DNA of 6,317 nucleotides from JBAROU01 sp049642385. Lineage in GTDB: Bacteria; Chloroflexota; Dehalococcoidia; DSTF01; RBG-16-68-14. The stretch lies in the NCBI GenBank assembly GCA_049642385.1, contig JBAROU010000064.1:1-6317 (forward strand). The letters run 5' to 3'. The translations under genes were made by a program, and so were the position numbers. Shown here piece after piece: positions 1 through 6,317 of the stretch (position 1 is its first letter; every line of letters begins with the position of its first letter). The notes beneath the pieces were generated by a model. It searched no databases. It saw only the letters and a program-made list of their open reading frames with translations, and was not told the DNA's origin.

Positions 1-22
1 CTCGACTCCTGACTCGCGGCCC

Positions 23-31
23 TGCTATAGT
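23..31 (+). promoter_or_regulatory. Possible extended -10 promoter upstream of nuoE
   Basis: The sequence TGCTATAGT matches an extended -10 element (TGn followed by TATAAT, with one mismatch in the hexamer). It lies 29 bases before the nuoE start, so a transcript would begin near position 38 with a leader of about 23 bases. No convincing -35 box sits at the right distance, which extended -10 promoters can tolerate. The window begins just upstream, so nuoE could equally belong to a longer operon. This is a motif match only. Confidence 0.3.
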
Positions 32-60
32 GACGCAGAGCACAAACGAACGGAGCGCCG

Positions 61-534
61 ATGCCCCTCGAAACGGAAGCCACGCTTGAAGTCGCACAGC
101 TCGTGTCGGAGTTCCGGGCCGGCAACGCCGACCTGCTGCCGGCGCTGCACAAGGTGCAGCACCATTACGGCTACGTGCCCCGCGAGGCGATCCCCGTCGT
201 CGCGCGCCAGCTCAACCTGGGCGAGGCGCACGTCTACGGCGCCGTCACGTTCTACTACGAGCTGCGCACGACACCACCGCCGGAGACGCGCATCGATTGG
301 TGCAGCGGGCCGGCCTGCCGCCTGCGCGGCGGCGAGAACATGCGCCTCGTGCTCGAGGCGGAGCTGGGCGTCGGGATGGAGCAGAACACGTCGGACAACA
401 AGCTGGGCCTCCACTTCGGACAGTGCAACGGCACCTGTGACTTCGCGCCGCAGCTCTGGGTGAACGGCAAAGTCGTCGGCCCGCTCACGGTCGCGGAGAC
501 GATCCGCCTCGTGCGGGAGCTCAAGGAGAAGTAA
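61..534 (+). CDS. nuoE: NADH-quinone oxidoreductase subunit E-like (NuoE), [2Fe-2S] protein
   Basis: This 157-residue protein is a thioredoxin-like [2Fe-2S] subunit of the NuoE / 24 kDa family. That family pairs with NuoF to take electrons from NADH on the cytoplasmic side of complex I-like enzymes and related hydrogenases or formate dehydrogenases. The N-terminal helical part carries the family signature around residues 32-66, with HHYGYVP and then VYGAVTFYYEL. The cluster ligands are complete: C81 and C86 (C-x4-C) and C122 and C126 (C-x3-C, within GQCNGTC). The length is normal for the family. The ATG is supported by a GGAG Shine-Dalgarno sequence at 52-55, five bases upstream. The stop codon lies 8 bases before nuoF and overlaps that gene's ribosome binding site, so the two are probably translationally coupled. 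Whether the pair belongs to a respiratory complex I or a soluble enzyme cannot be told from this window. Confidence 0.93.
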   Translation: MPLETEATLEVAQLVSEFRAGNADLLPALHKVQHHYGYVPREAIPVVARQLNLGEAHVYGAVTFYYELRTTPPPETRIDWCSGPACRLRGGENMRLVLEAELGVGMEQNTSDNKLGLHFGQCNGTCDFAPQLWVNGKVVGPLTVAETIRLVRELKEK

Positions 535-542
535 AGGCCGCG

Positions 543-2483
543 ATGCTAAAGGCGTACGAAGAGCTGCGACGCACCGCCGACGAAGCCTGGCAGGCCGTCG
601 AGCAGCCAAAGCGCACGCTCGTGCGCGTGCCGATCGTGACGTGCAGCCTGCCCCACGGCGCTGCCGAGACGCTCCATGCGCTCCGCCGCGAGGTGGGGGA
701 GCGCGGCCTCGCCGTCGACGTCGGCGTCACGGGCGAAACCGGGCTTTGCTGGGGCGAGCCGCTGGTCGAGGTGCGCACGCCAGACGGTAGTGTCGTTCTC
801 TATGGCAGCGTGACGCCGGACCAGGTGACGAAGCTGGTCGAGCAGGCGCTGGCCGGGGATGGCGTCGCGCGTGACCTGGCGTTCGCCGTTGTGGCGGGCC
901 CGGCGATTGACGGCGTGCCGATGCTCAGCGACATCCCGTTTTGGGCGATCCAGGACCGTCGCTTAATCGCGCGCTGCGGGCTGATCGACCCCGACGATAT
1001 CGACCACTACCTCGCCACCGGCGGCTACGAGGGTCTGGCAAAAGCGCTCGACCAAAGCCAGGAGGACGTGATCCAGCAGGTGTCCGACTCGACGCTCAAG
1101 GGGCGCAGCGGCTCCAACTTCCCCACGGGCCGCAAGTGGGACTTCCTGCGCGGCAAGACGCGCGGGCCGAAGCACCTAATCTGCAACGCGGACGAAGGCG
1201 ACCCCGGCGCGTTCGTGAACCGGATCATCATGGAGAGCGACCCGCACTCCGTGATCGAAGGGATGCTGATCGGGGCGTTTGCGACGGGCGCGGTGCAGGG
1301 GTTCATTTACATTCGAGATGAGTATCCGCTCTGTATCGAGCGCATGGAGCACGCGGTCGAGCAGGCGTACGAGCGCGGCCTGCTCGGCGAGCGCGTGCTG
1401 GGAACGGACCTCACGTTCGAGCTGCGCGTCTGGCGCGGCGCCGGATCGTACGTTTGCGGCGAAGAGTCTGGGTTGCTTGCCTCGCTCGATGACGAGCGGG
1501 GGATGCCGCGCATCCGGCCGCCGTATCCGGCAGACGTCGGTGTCTTCGGCGAGCCTACCAACGTGAACAACATCGAGACGTACGCCTCGGTGGCGCTGAT
1601 CATGCAGAAGGGTGTCGAGTACCACAACTCGGTCGGCACCGAGCGCAACCGTGGCACGAAGATCTTTAGCCTCTCGGGCCACGTCGAGCGTGTTGGCGTG
1701 CTGGAGGTGCCGTTCGGTTTCCCGTTCCGAGAGCTGTACAAGGCGTCGAACCCGTCGCCGTGGCAGGAGCGCTACACGCTGAAGGCGGTGCAGGCGGGCG
1801 GTCCACTCACCGGCATTTTGCCGGGGCACATCGCGCTCAAGCTGGGCCTGGAGCCGGAGGAGTTTCGCGAGCACGGCGTCCTGATGGGCGGCGGCGGCAT
1901 CGTCTTCATCGACGACTCGGCGTGCATCGTCGACCTGAACGTGATGTTCTCCTGGTTCCTCGAGGACGAATCGTGCGGGCGCTGCACGACGTGCCACGGT
2001 GGCACGCAGCGAATGACCGAGATGTTCCGACGCATCGGGCGCGGCGGCGGGCGTGTCGACGACTACAACAAGATGCAGATCCTTGGTGAGGCGCTCCAGT
2101 GGTCGAACTGCGTCCACGGTTCGGCGTCGCCGACGATCATGCTCAAGAGCGCCGAGTACTTTCGCGAGGAGATCGATGCACATATCATCAATCGGCGCTG
2201 TCCCGCGCAGGTGTGCCGTGACCTAATCCGCTACGAGGTCTACGGCGAAAGCGAGCGCCTGCCAGAAGCGGCGGCGATCTGTCCCGTCGACGCAATCGTC
2301 CAAGAAGAGGGCGACAAGAAGGGCATCGCCTGGAGCATCAACGATCGCTGCATCAAGTGCGACGCCTGTCGTGAGATCGCGCCGGATGCGATCCGGAAGG
2401 TCGACGCGCCCGTCGACACGTCGGAGGACCCGCGTCTGCACCTCCAGGACGTGGGCCGTGACGCTCGCGGCCGCATGAACTAA
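543..2483 (+). CDS. nuoF: NuoF/HydB-type NADH-binding flavoprotein subunit with degenerate accessory Fe-S domains
   Basis: This 646-residue subunit should oxidise NADH at FMN and pass electrons through a [4Fe-4S] cluster to NuoE. It is about 200 residues longer than a plain NuoF and follows the HydB/HoxF plan. Residues 25-110 form a thioredoxin-like domain holding only C34 and C69; V29 and E65 stand where HydB has the other two cysteines. The FMN/NADH core follows: GRSGSNFPTG at 187-196 (usually GRGGAGFPTG), NADEGDPG at 215-222, and GAGSYVCGEES at 299-309. The N3 [4Fe-4S] ligands C478, C481, C484 and C523 are intact. The C-terminal ferredoxin-like domain (about 565-620) keeps C580, C603, C606 and C609 but lacks the other four cysteines of a 2[4Fe-4S] fold. 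TAAAGG at 532-537, overlapping the nuoE stop, is a good ribosome binding site five bases before the ATG. The reading frame is uninterrupted, so the changes look evolved rather than due to decay. The NADH-binding role is well supported; the electron acceptor is unknown. Confidence 0.92.
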   Translation: MLKAYEELRRTADEAWQAVEQPKRTLVRVPIVTCSLPHGAAETLHALRREVGERGLAVDVGVTGETGLCWGEPLVEVRTPDGSVVLYGSVTPDQVTKLVEQALAGDGVARDLAFAVVAGPAIDGVPMLSDIPFWAIQDRRLIARCGLIDPDDIDHYLATGGYEGLAKALDQSQEDVIQQVSDSTLKGRSGSNFPTGRKWDFLRGKTRGPKHLICNADEGDPGAFVNRIIMESDPHSVIEGMLIGAFATGAVQGFIYIRDEYPLCIERMEHAVEQAYERGLLGERVLGTDLTFELRVWRGAGSYVCGEESGLLASLDDERGMPRIRPPYPADVGVFGEPTNVNNIETYASVALIMQKGVEYHNSVGTERNRGTKIFSLSGHVERVGVLEVPFGFPFRELYKASNPSPWQERYTLKAVQAGGPLTGILPGHIALKLGLEPEEFREHGVLMGGGGIVFIDDSACIVDLNVMFSWFLEDESCGRCTTCHGGTQRMTEMFRRIGRGGGRVDDYNKMQILGEALQWSNCVHGSASPTIMLKSAEYFREEIDAHIINRRCPAQVCRDLIRYEVYGESERLPEAAAICPVDAIVQEEGDKKGIAWSINDRCIKCDACREIAPDAIRKVDAPVDTSEDPRLHLQDVGRDARGRMN

Positions 2484-2485
2484 GC

Positions 2486-2501
2486 TCCTGGGGAACCAGG
2501 A
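2486..2501 (+). other. Small perfect hairpin after nuoF
   Basis: TCCTGG at 2486-2491 pairs perfectly with CCAGGA at 2496-2501 around a GGAA tetraloop, starting two bases after the nuoF stop. A G/C palindrome (GCCCGGGC) and CCTTAAGG follow before the next gene. There is no T-run, so this is not a standard intrinsic terminator. It could be a weak 3'-end stabiliser or attenuator, or it may be chance. Confidence 0.25.
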
Positions 2502-2531
2502 ACTAAGCGCCCGGGCCTTAAGGTCTTAGTG

Positions 2532-3029
2532 ATGCTGATCATCCTCAGCGGCACTTCGTCGTCCGGCAAGACGAGCCTGGCGCTCGCGTTGCAGGAACTA
2601 GCTAGCCGGCCACTCCTGCACCTCGAAGCCGACCGATTCGCCCCCACGCTGCCCGCCGATCATCCCGCGCGGCGCACTCCCGAGTTCCACACGCGTGCCG
2701 CCCTCGTCATGCACGAGGCGATCGCTGCATATGGCCGCGCGGGCCTCGACGTCATCGTCGATGGCTCGCTCCCCACCGAGCCGGAGCTGCGTGACCGTTG
2801 CCTGGCCATCTTGCGTGTGGTTCCTGATACGCGTGTTGTTGCGGTGCGCTGCTCCGTGGAGGTGCTTCGGCGGCGGGAGGCATCACGCGCCGACCGGCCC
2901 GCGGGCTGGGCGGAAGAACAGGCCGGCATCATGTACGAGGGCCTGAAGTTCGACGCGGCCGTTGATACGACGAGCCGCACTCCGCACGACGTGGCAGGCG
3001 AGTTGCTACGGACCCTCTTTCCAGCTTGA
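2532..3029 (+). CDS. Chloramphenicol phosphotransferase (CPT)-family P-loop kinase
   Basis: This 165-residue cytoplasmic P-loop kinase resembles the CPT family, whose Streptomyces venezuelae member phosphorylates chloramphenicol's primary hydroxyl for self-protection. The Walker A loop is GTSSSGKT at residues 7-14. An aspartate in the EADRF segment (D34) sits where the family has its proposed catalytic base. The C-terminal half reproduces the family pattern: an AVRCSVEVL strand, an arginine-rich lid (RRREASRADRPAG), and then YEGLKFDAAVDTT. It is slightly shorter than the roughly 178-residue S. venezuelae enzyme because the central loop is short. The ATG at 2532 follows AAGG at 2520-2523; a GTG immediately before it at 2529 could also serve as the start. 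The gene stands 48 bases after nuoF and before mutS, with no antibiotic biosynthesis genes nearby. Chloramphenicol is therefore not implied as substrate: many CPT homologues occur in non-producers and their real substrates are unknown. Confidence 0.85.
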   Translation: MLIILSGTSSSGKTSLALALQELASRPLLHLEADRFAPTLPADHPARRTPEFHTRAALVMHEAIAAYGRAGLDVIVDGSLPTEPELRDRCLAILRVVPDTRVVAVRCSVEVLRRREASRADRPAGWAEEQAGIMYEGLKFDAAVDTTSRTPHDVAGELLRTLFPA

Positions 3030-3051
3030 GCTACGCGAGCGGCTGCGCTCC

Positions 3052-3081
3052 TTGTTCCTGCGCCACCGTTCCTAGTACAAT
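3052..3081 (+). promoter_or_regulatory. Candidate sigma-70 promoter for mutS
   Basis: TTGTTC at 3052-3057 and TACAAT at 3076-3081 are separated by 18 bases and resemble -35 and -10 boxes (four of six and five of six matches to consensus). Transcription would start near 3088 and leave a leader of about 35 bases before mutS. The site lies in the only sizeable spacer of the window (3030-3122) and suggests that mutS, and perhaps the gene after it, is transcribed independently of the upstream genes. This is a motif match only. Confidence 0.45.
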
Positions 3082-3122
3082 AGGCCAAACGTTCTGGTGC
3101 ATACCCCTGGGCAGGACGCCCC

Positions 3123-5768
3123 ATGACTCCGATCCGACGCCAGTATCTCGACATCAAGCGGCGCTACCCGCACGCCATCGTTTTCTTCCGCCTCGGTGAC
3201 TTCTATGAGACGTTCGATGACGACGCGAAGCTCGTCGCGCGCGAGCTGGAGATCGCGCTCACTTCGAAGCCGATGGGCGGCGGTGAGCGTGTGCCGCTGG
3301 CGGGCATCCCGTACCACGCGCTCGAGGGCTACCTTTCGCGCCTCATCGCGAAGGGCTACAAGGTCGCGCTCTGCGAGCAGATGAGCGACCCGGCGACGAG
3401 CAAGGGCCTCGTCGAGCGCGAGGTGGTGCGCGTCGTTACGCCGGGCACCGTCGTCGAGGGTAATCTGCTGGACGAGCGCGCGAACAATTACATCGTCGCC
3501 CTCGCGCCTACCATGCGGCGTCGTTCGAAGAACGATGCGTCGCCGTGGAATGATGCTCGGACGGTGGTTGGGCTCGCCTACGCCGATGTCTCGACCGGCG
3601 AGTTCACGGCGGGCGAAGTCGCCGCTGGCGCGCTGATGGGCGAGCTGACGCGCCTGCGCCCGGCCGAGCTGCTCCTGCCGGAGCCGGTGGAGCCGCCAGA
3701 ATGCTTCGATGGGACGCTGACGCCGGTCGAGGCCGACCACTTTCTTATCGAGGTGGCGGAGGCGGCGCTGCGCGAGCACTTCGCTGTCGCGTCGAGCGAG
3801 GCGTTTGGCCTAGCGGGACAGCCCCAGGCCGTCGCCGCCGCGGGCGCGCTGCTCCAGTACCTGCGCGAGAACCAACGCTCGTCGCTCTCGCATGTCACGC
3901 GCTTGCAGGTGTACCGGCCGGAGGGCTTTCTTGTCCTCGACGCCGCGACACGCCGGAACCTGGAGCTGTTCGCTGCCGGACGGCAGGCCAAGCGCGAGCA
4001 CTCGCTCCTCGGCGTGCTCGACCTGACGAAGACGGCCTTGGGCGCGCGATTGCTCGCGCGCCGCCTCGGCCAGCCGCTGGTTGATCGCGCGGCAATCGAG
4101 GCGCGCCTCGATCAGGTGCAGTACTTCTTTGAGAGCGCGCTGCGGCGTGGCCGCGCGCAGGAGTTGCTCGCGCAAGTGCCCGACATCGAGCGGCTCTGCG
4201 GTCGTGTTGTGACGAACCTCGCCTCGCCGCGCGACCTCGTTGGGCTGCGACGCGGCCTCGAGCTCGCGCCAGCGCTACGCGAGCTCGCCTGCGACGAAGG
4301 CGCACCAGCCGCCCTCGCCGACCTCGCAGGACGGTTGCGCCCGTGCGACGACGCGGTCGCCGCGGTCGCGCAGGCGATCGCGGACGAGCCCGGTGCGACG
4401 CTGGACCACGGCGATGTGGTGCGGCCGGGCTTCTCGCAGGAGCTGGACAGCCTGCGCGCGATCACGCGCGACACGAAGCGGTATCTCGCCGAGCTCGAGG
4501 CGAGCGAGCGGGAGCGCACCGGCATCAAGTCGTTGCGCGTGGGCTACAACAGGGTCTTCGGCTACTACATCGAGGTGAGCAAGCCGAACGTCGCGCTCGT
4601 GCCGGACGACTACGACCGCCGGCAGACGCTTGTCGGCGGTGAGCGCTACGTGACGCCGCAGCTCAAGGAGTACGAGACGCGCATCCTCACCGCGGCAGAC
4701 CGCAGCGCGGAAATCGAGGCGCAGGTCTTCCGCCAGGTGTGCGCGCAGGTCGCCACGGCGAGCGGCCAGGTGCTCGCGCTCGCGGCGGCGATCGGGGAGC
4801 TGGACGTTGCGGTGGCGCTGGCCGAAGCGGCGGCGCGCTACAACTACGCGCGTCCGGAGCTGGACGACGGCGACGCGATCGAGATTCGCGACGGGCGCCA
4901 TCCGGTCGTCGAGCGCACGCTGGCCGAAGGGACGCCCGCTGCGGGGCTGCCGAGCTCGTTCGTGCCGAACGACACGTCGCTTTCGAACGGCGACGCGCAG
5001 ATCGTGCTGATCACCGGCCCGAACATGGCTGGCAAGTCGACGTATCTACGTCAGGTGGCGTTGATCGCGCTGATGGCGCAGCTGGGGAGCTACGTGCCCG
5101 CGTCGTCCGCACGCATCGGCCTGGTCGACCGGATCTTCACGCGCGTCGGTGCACAGGACGACCTCGCGTCCGGCCAGTCGACGTTCCTCGTCGAGATGCT
5201 GGAGACGGCGAACATCCTGCACAACGCCACGCCGCGTTCGCTCGTCATCCTGGATGAGATCGGGCGCGGCACCAGCACCTACGACGGCATGGCGATTGCG
5301 CGGGCGGTGGTGGAGTACCTGCACAACCGGTCGGAGGTGGCGGCGAAGACGCTCTTCGCCACCCACTACCACGAGCTGGTGGAGCTGGCCGGGCAACTGC
5401 CGCGCGTGCGTAACGAGAACGTCGCCGTGGCGGAGGAGGAGGGGCGGATCGTATTCCTGCACAAGATCGTGCCGGGCGGCGCCGACCGCTCCTACGGCGT
5501 GCACGTCGCCGAGCTAGCCGGCCTGCCTAAGCCCGTCGTCCAGCGCGCGCGAGAGGTGCTCGCTGCGCTGGAACAGGGCACCGATGGCGCGCGGCCAACC
5601 GCTCGACGTTCCTCCAGCGTGCCGGCCGAGCAGCTCCCGCTCGCGCCGACGCGACCGGCGCTGCTGGACGAGCTGGCGTCGCTGGACGTGGACGCCATGA
5701 CCCCCCTGGACGCCCTCCGCAAACTGTACGAGGTGCGGGAACGGGCGAGGGATGGGGGAACGGATTAG
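3123..5768 (+). CDS. mutS: DNA mismatch repair protein MutS
   Basis: MutS is the 881-residue cytoplasmic ATPase that scans DNA as a dimer, binds mispairs and small loops, and recruits downstream repair. The N-terminal mismatch-binding domain has the F-x-E element at F27-Y28-E29 (within GDFYETF), which stacks on the mispair. Connector, lever and clamp domains follow, with the conserved lever segment GIKSLRVGYNRVFGYYIEV at 467-485. The ATPase domain is complete: Walker A GPNMAGKST at 632-640, Walker B with D711 and E712 in LDEIGRGTSTYDG, and the ATHYHEL loop with H748. Near the C terminus QLPLAP (837-842) resembles a sliding-clamp binding motif, and TPLDALRKLYEV fits the C-terminal dimerisation helices. 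Length is normal for MutS1. The start is fixed by homology beginning at TPIRRQYL and by AGGA at 3113-3116, six bases before the ATG. No mutL is seen in the window. A short polar segment around residues 123-140 (RRRSKNDASPWNDAR) looks like a local insertion. Confidence 0.97.
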   Translation: MTPIRRQYLDIKRRYPHAIVFFRLGDFYETFDDDAKLVARELEIALTSKPMGGGERVPLAGIPYHALEGYLSRLIAKGYKVALCEQMSDPATSKGLVEREVVRVVTPGTVVEGNLLDERANNYIVALAPTMRRRSKNDASPWNDARTVVGLAYADVSTGEFTAGEVAAGALMGELTRLRPAELLLPEPVEPPECFDGTLTPVEADHFLIEVAEAALREHFAVASSEAFGLAGQPQAVAAAGALLQYLRENQRSSLSHVTRLQVYRPEGFLVLDAATRRNLELFAAGRQAKREHSLLGVLDLTKTALGARLLARRLGQPLVDRAAIEARLDQVQYFFESALRRGRAQELLAQVPDIERLCGRVVTNLASPRDLVGLRRGLELAPALRELACDEGAPAALADLAGRLRPCDDAVAAVAQAIADEPGATLDHGDVVRPGFSQELDSLRAITRDTKRYLAELEASERERTGIKSLRVGYNRVFGYYIEVSKPNVALVPDDYDRRQTLVGGERYVTPQLKEYETRILTAADRSAEIEAQVFRQVCAQVATASGQVLALAAAIGELDVAVALAEAAARYNYARPELDDGDAIEIRDGRHPVVERTLAEGTPAAGLPSSFVPNDTSLSNGDAQIVLITGPNMAGKSTYLRQVALIALMAQLGSYVPASSARIGLVDRIFTRVGAQDDLASGQSTFLVEMLETANILHNATPRSLVILDEIGRGTSTYDGMAIARAVVEYLHNRSEVAAKTLFATHYHELVELAGQLPRVRNENVAVAEEEGRIVFLHKIVPGGADRSYGVHVAELAGLPKPVVQRAREVLAALEQGTDGARPTARRSSSVPAEQLPLAPTRPALLDELASLDVDAMTPLDALRKLYEVRERARDGGTD

Positions 5769-5771
5769 CGC

Positions 5772-6317
5772 ATGCAAGATCGGTATGCTGGCGACGTTGG
5801 CGATTTTGGGAAATACGGACTCCTTCGGGCTCTGTGCGGCGATGGAGATATGGGACGTACCTTCTCGCTCGGGGTCGTGTGGTATCGCGTTCCAGATGAG
5901 GATCATAACGACGATGGCAAATATACGATGTACGCGACAGTTCGCTCGAAACGCAACCTAACCTTCAGGGACTGATCCGCTGCTGTACGACACATTGGGC
6001 GAGGTCATTCAGCGAAACGAGAGGACAGTCGAGGCAATCGAGAGCACAGGACTTTTGCCGAAGGACACAGCCTTCTACGGCGAACACCTAACATTTCACC
6101 ATCTGCCACGCACTTATCCAGAAGGCATGCGGTTGCGGCTTGCGCGCCGGAAGGCATGGATGGACGGAGCCTTGGCGTGTACAGGGGGCAAAGACTTAGT
6201 GTTTCTGGATCCGGATAACGGCCTAGAGGTCAAAAGCACTAAACCTCATCATAAGAAGGGGCCTAAGTATGTGTATTTCGACGAGCTAAGGCCTTTTCGC
6301 AACAGGGGGCACAGCCT
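5772..6317 (+). pseudogene. Frameshifted, truncated conserved gene of unknown function
   Basis: The ATG lies three bases after the mutS stop, and a GGGGGA at 5754-5759 inside mutS may be its ribosome binding site. The first frame encodes 67 residues beginning MQDRYAGDVGDFGKYGLL and stops at a TGA at 5973-5975. The reading continues at once in the +1 frame from about 5971 to the window end (about 115 codons), with DPLLYDTLGEV, then KDLVFLDPDNGLEVKS (about 6190-6237), then KKGPKYVYFDELRPF. From memory these blocks form one continuous bacterial protein family of unknown function, so a single gene has been split by a net frameshift and then cut by the window end. The LDPDNGL segment loosely recalls motif IV of class I methyltransferases, but I do not assign that activity. 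GC content is clearly lower than in mutS and codons such as AGG, CTA, TTA and ATA are frequent, which suggests acquisition. A sequencing error instead of true inactivation is possible. Confidence 0.75.

Noticed and set aside
25..609. 194-codon - strand frame opposite nuoE
   Set aside because: It is a composition shadow of nuoE with no domain-like motif; the + strand protein has complete [2Fe-2S] ligands.
1176..2183. Long open frame of 335 codons on the - strand opposite nuoF
   Set aside because: It lies wholly antisense to a well-supported gene, its translation is rich in Arg, Ala, Asp and Val with no recognisable motif, and such frames are common opposite high-GC genes.
3037..3050. GAGCG-GCTG-CGCTC hairpin as a terminator for the CPT-family gene
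   Set aside because: The stem is only five base pairs and is followed by CTTGTTCCTG rather than a T-run; in GC-rich DNA this is expected by chance, and it overlaps the approach to the mutS promoter candidate.
5752..5961. 69-codon + strand frame overlapping the mutS end and the following gene
   Set aside because: It is out of frame with the conserved MQDRYAGDVGDFGKYGLL start and has no recognisable content.
5961..5985. Programmed +1 frameshift joining the two halves of the last gene
   Set aside because: The shift site AGG GAC TGA lacks the CTT TGA C slippery context known from prfB, and P-site re-pairing from GAC to ACT would be poor. An AGGG is present but abuts the site instead of lying at the usual spacing. 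Mutation or sequence error is simpler.
1..6317. Mobile element ends, CRISPR repeats, tRNA or rRNA genes
   Set aside because: Reading both strands I found no repeat-spacer pattern, no transposase-like frame, no paired terminal repeats, and no tRNA or rRNA signature.

Overview
This is a 6.3 kb high-GC bacterial chromosomal segment with every recognisable gene on the + strand. I see no tRNA, rRNA, insertion sequence or CRISPR array. The long NuoF with fused N- and C-terminal domains and the overall gene style would fit Chloroflexota or another deep-branching high-GC lineage. That placement is a guess from protein style, since no marker settles it.

Layout: (1) 1-60, a short leader with a possible extended -10 promoter. 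(2) 61-2483, a tight two-gene unit encoding a NuoE-type [2Fe-2S] subunit and a 646-residue NuoF/HydB-type NADH- and FMN-binding flavoprotein. Together they should form the NADH-oxidising (diaphorase) module of a complex I-like or hydrogenase/formate dehydrogenase-like enzyme, but no partner subunit lies in the window. (3) 2532-3029, a small P-loop kinase of the chloramphenicol phosphotransferase (CPT) family. (4) A 93-base spacer with a good sigma-70-like promoter candidate. (5) 3123-5768, a full-length mutS. (6) 5772-6317, three bases after mutS, a conserved-looking gene of unknown function. It is lower in GC, broken by a frameshift near 5970-5976, and cut off by the window end.

The best observation is in NuoF. 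It is built like the long Thermotoga HydB-type subunit, but its accessory iron-sulfur sites are selectively eroded. The C-terminal 2[4Fe-4S] ferredoxin domain has lost all four ligands of one cluster and kept all four of the other. The N-terminal thioredoxin-like domain has lost two of its four cysteines. The core NADH, FMN and N3 [4Fe-4S] sites remain, except for an altered FMN glycine loop. This suggests a shortened electron-transfer chain and a different electron acceptor. The second item of note is the frameshifted, compositionally foreign gene behind mutS. The remainder looks like ordinary housekeeping sequence.
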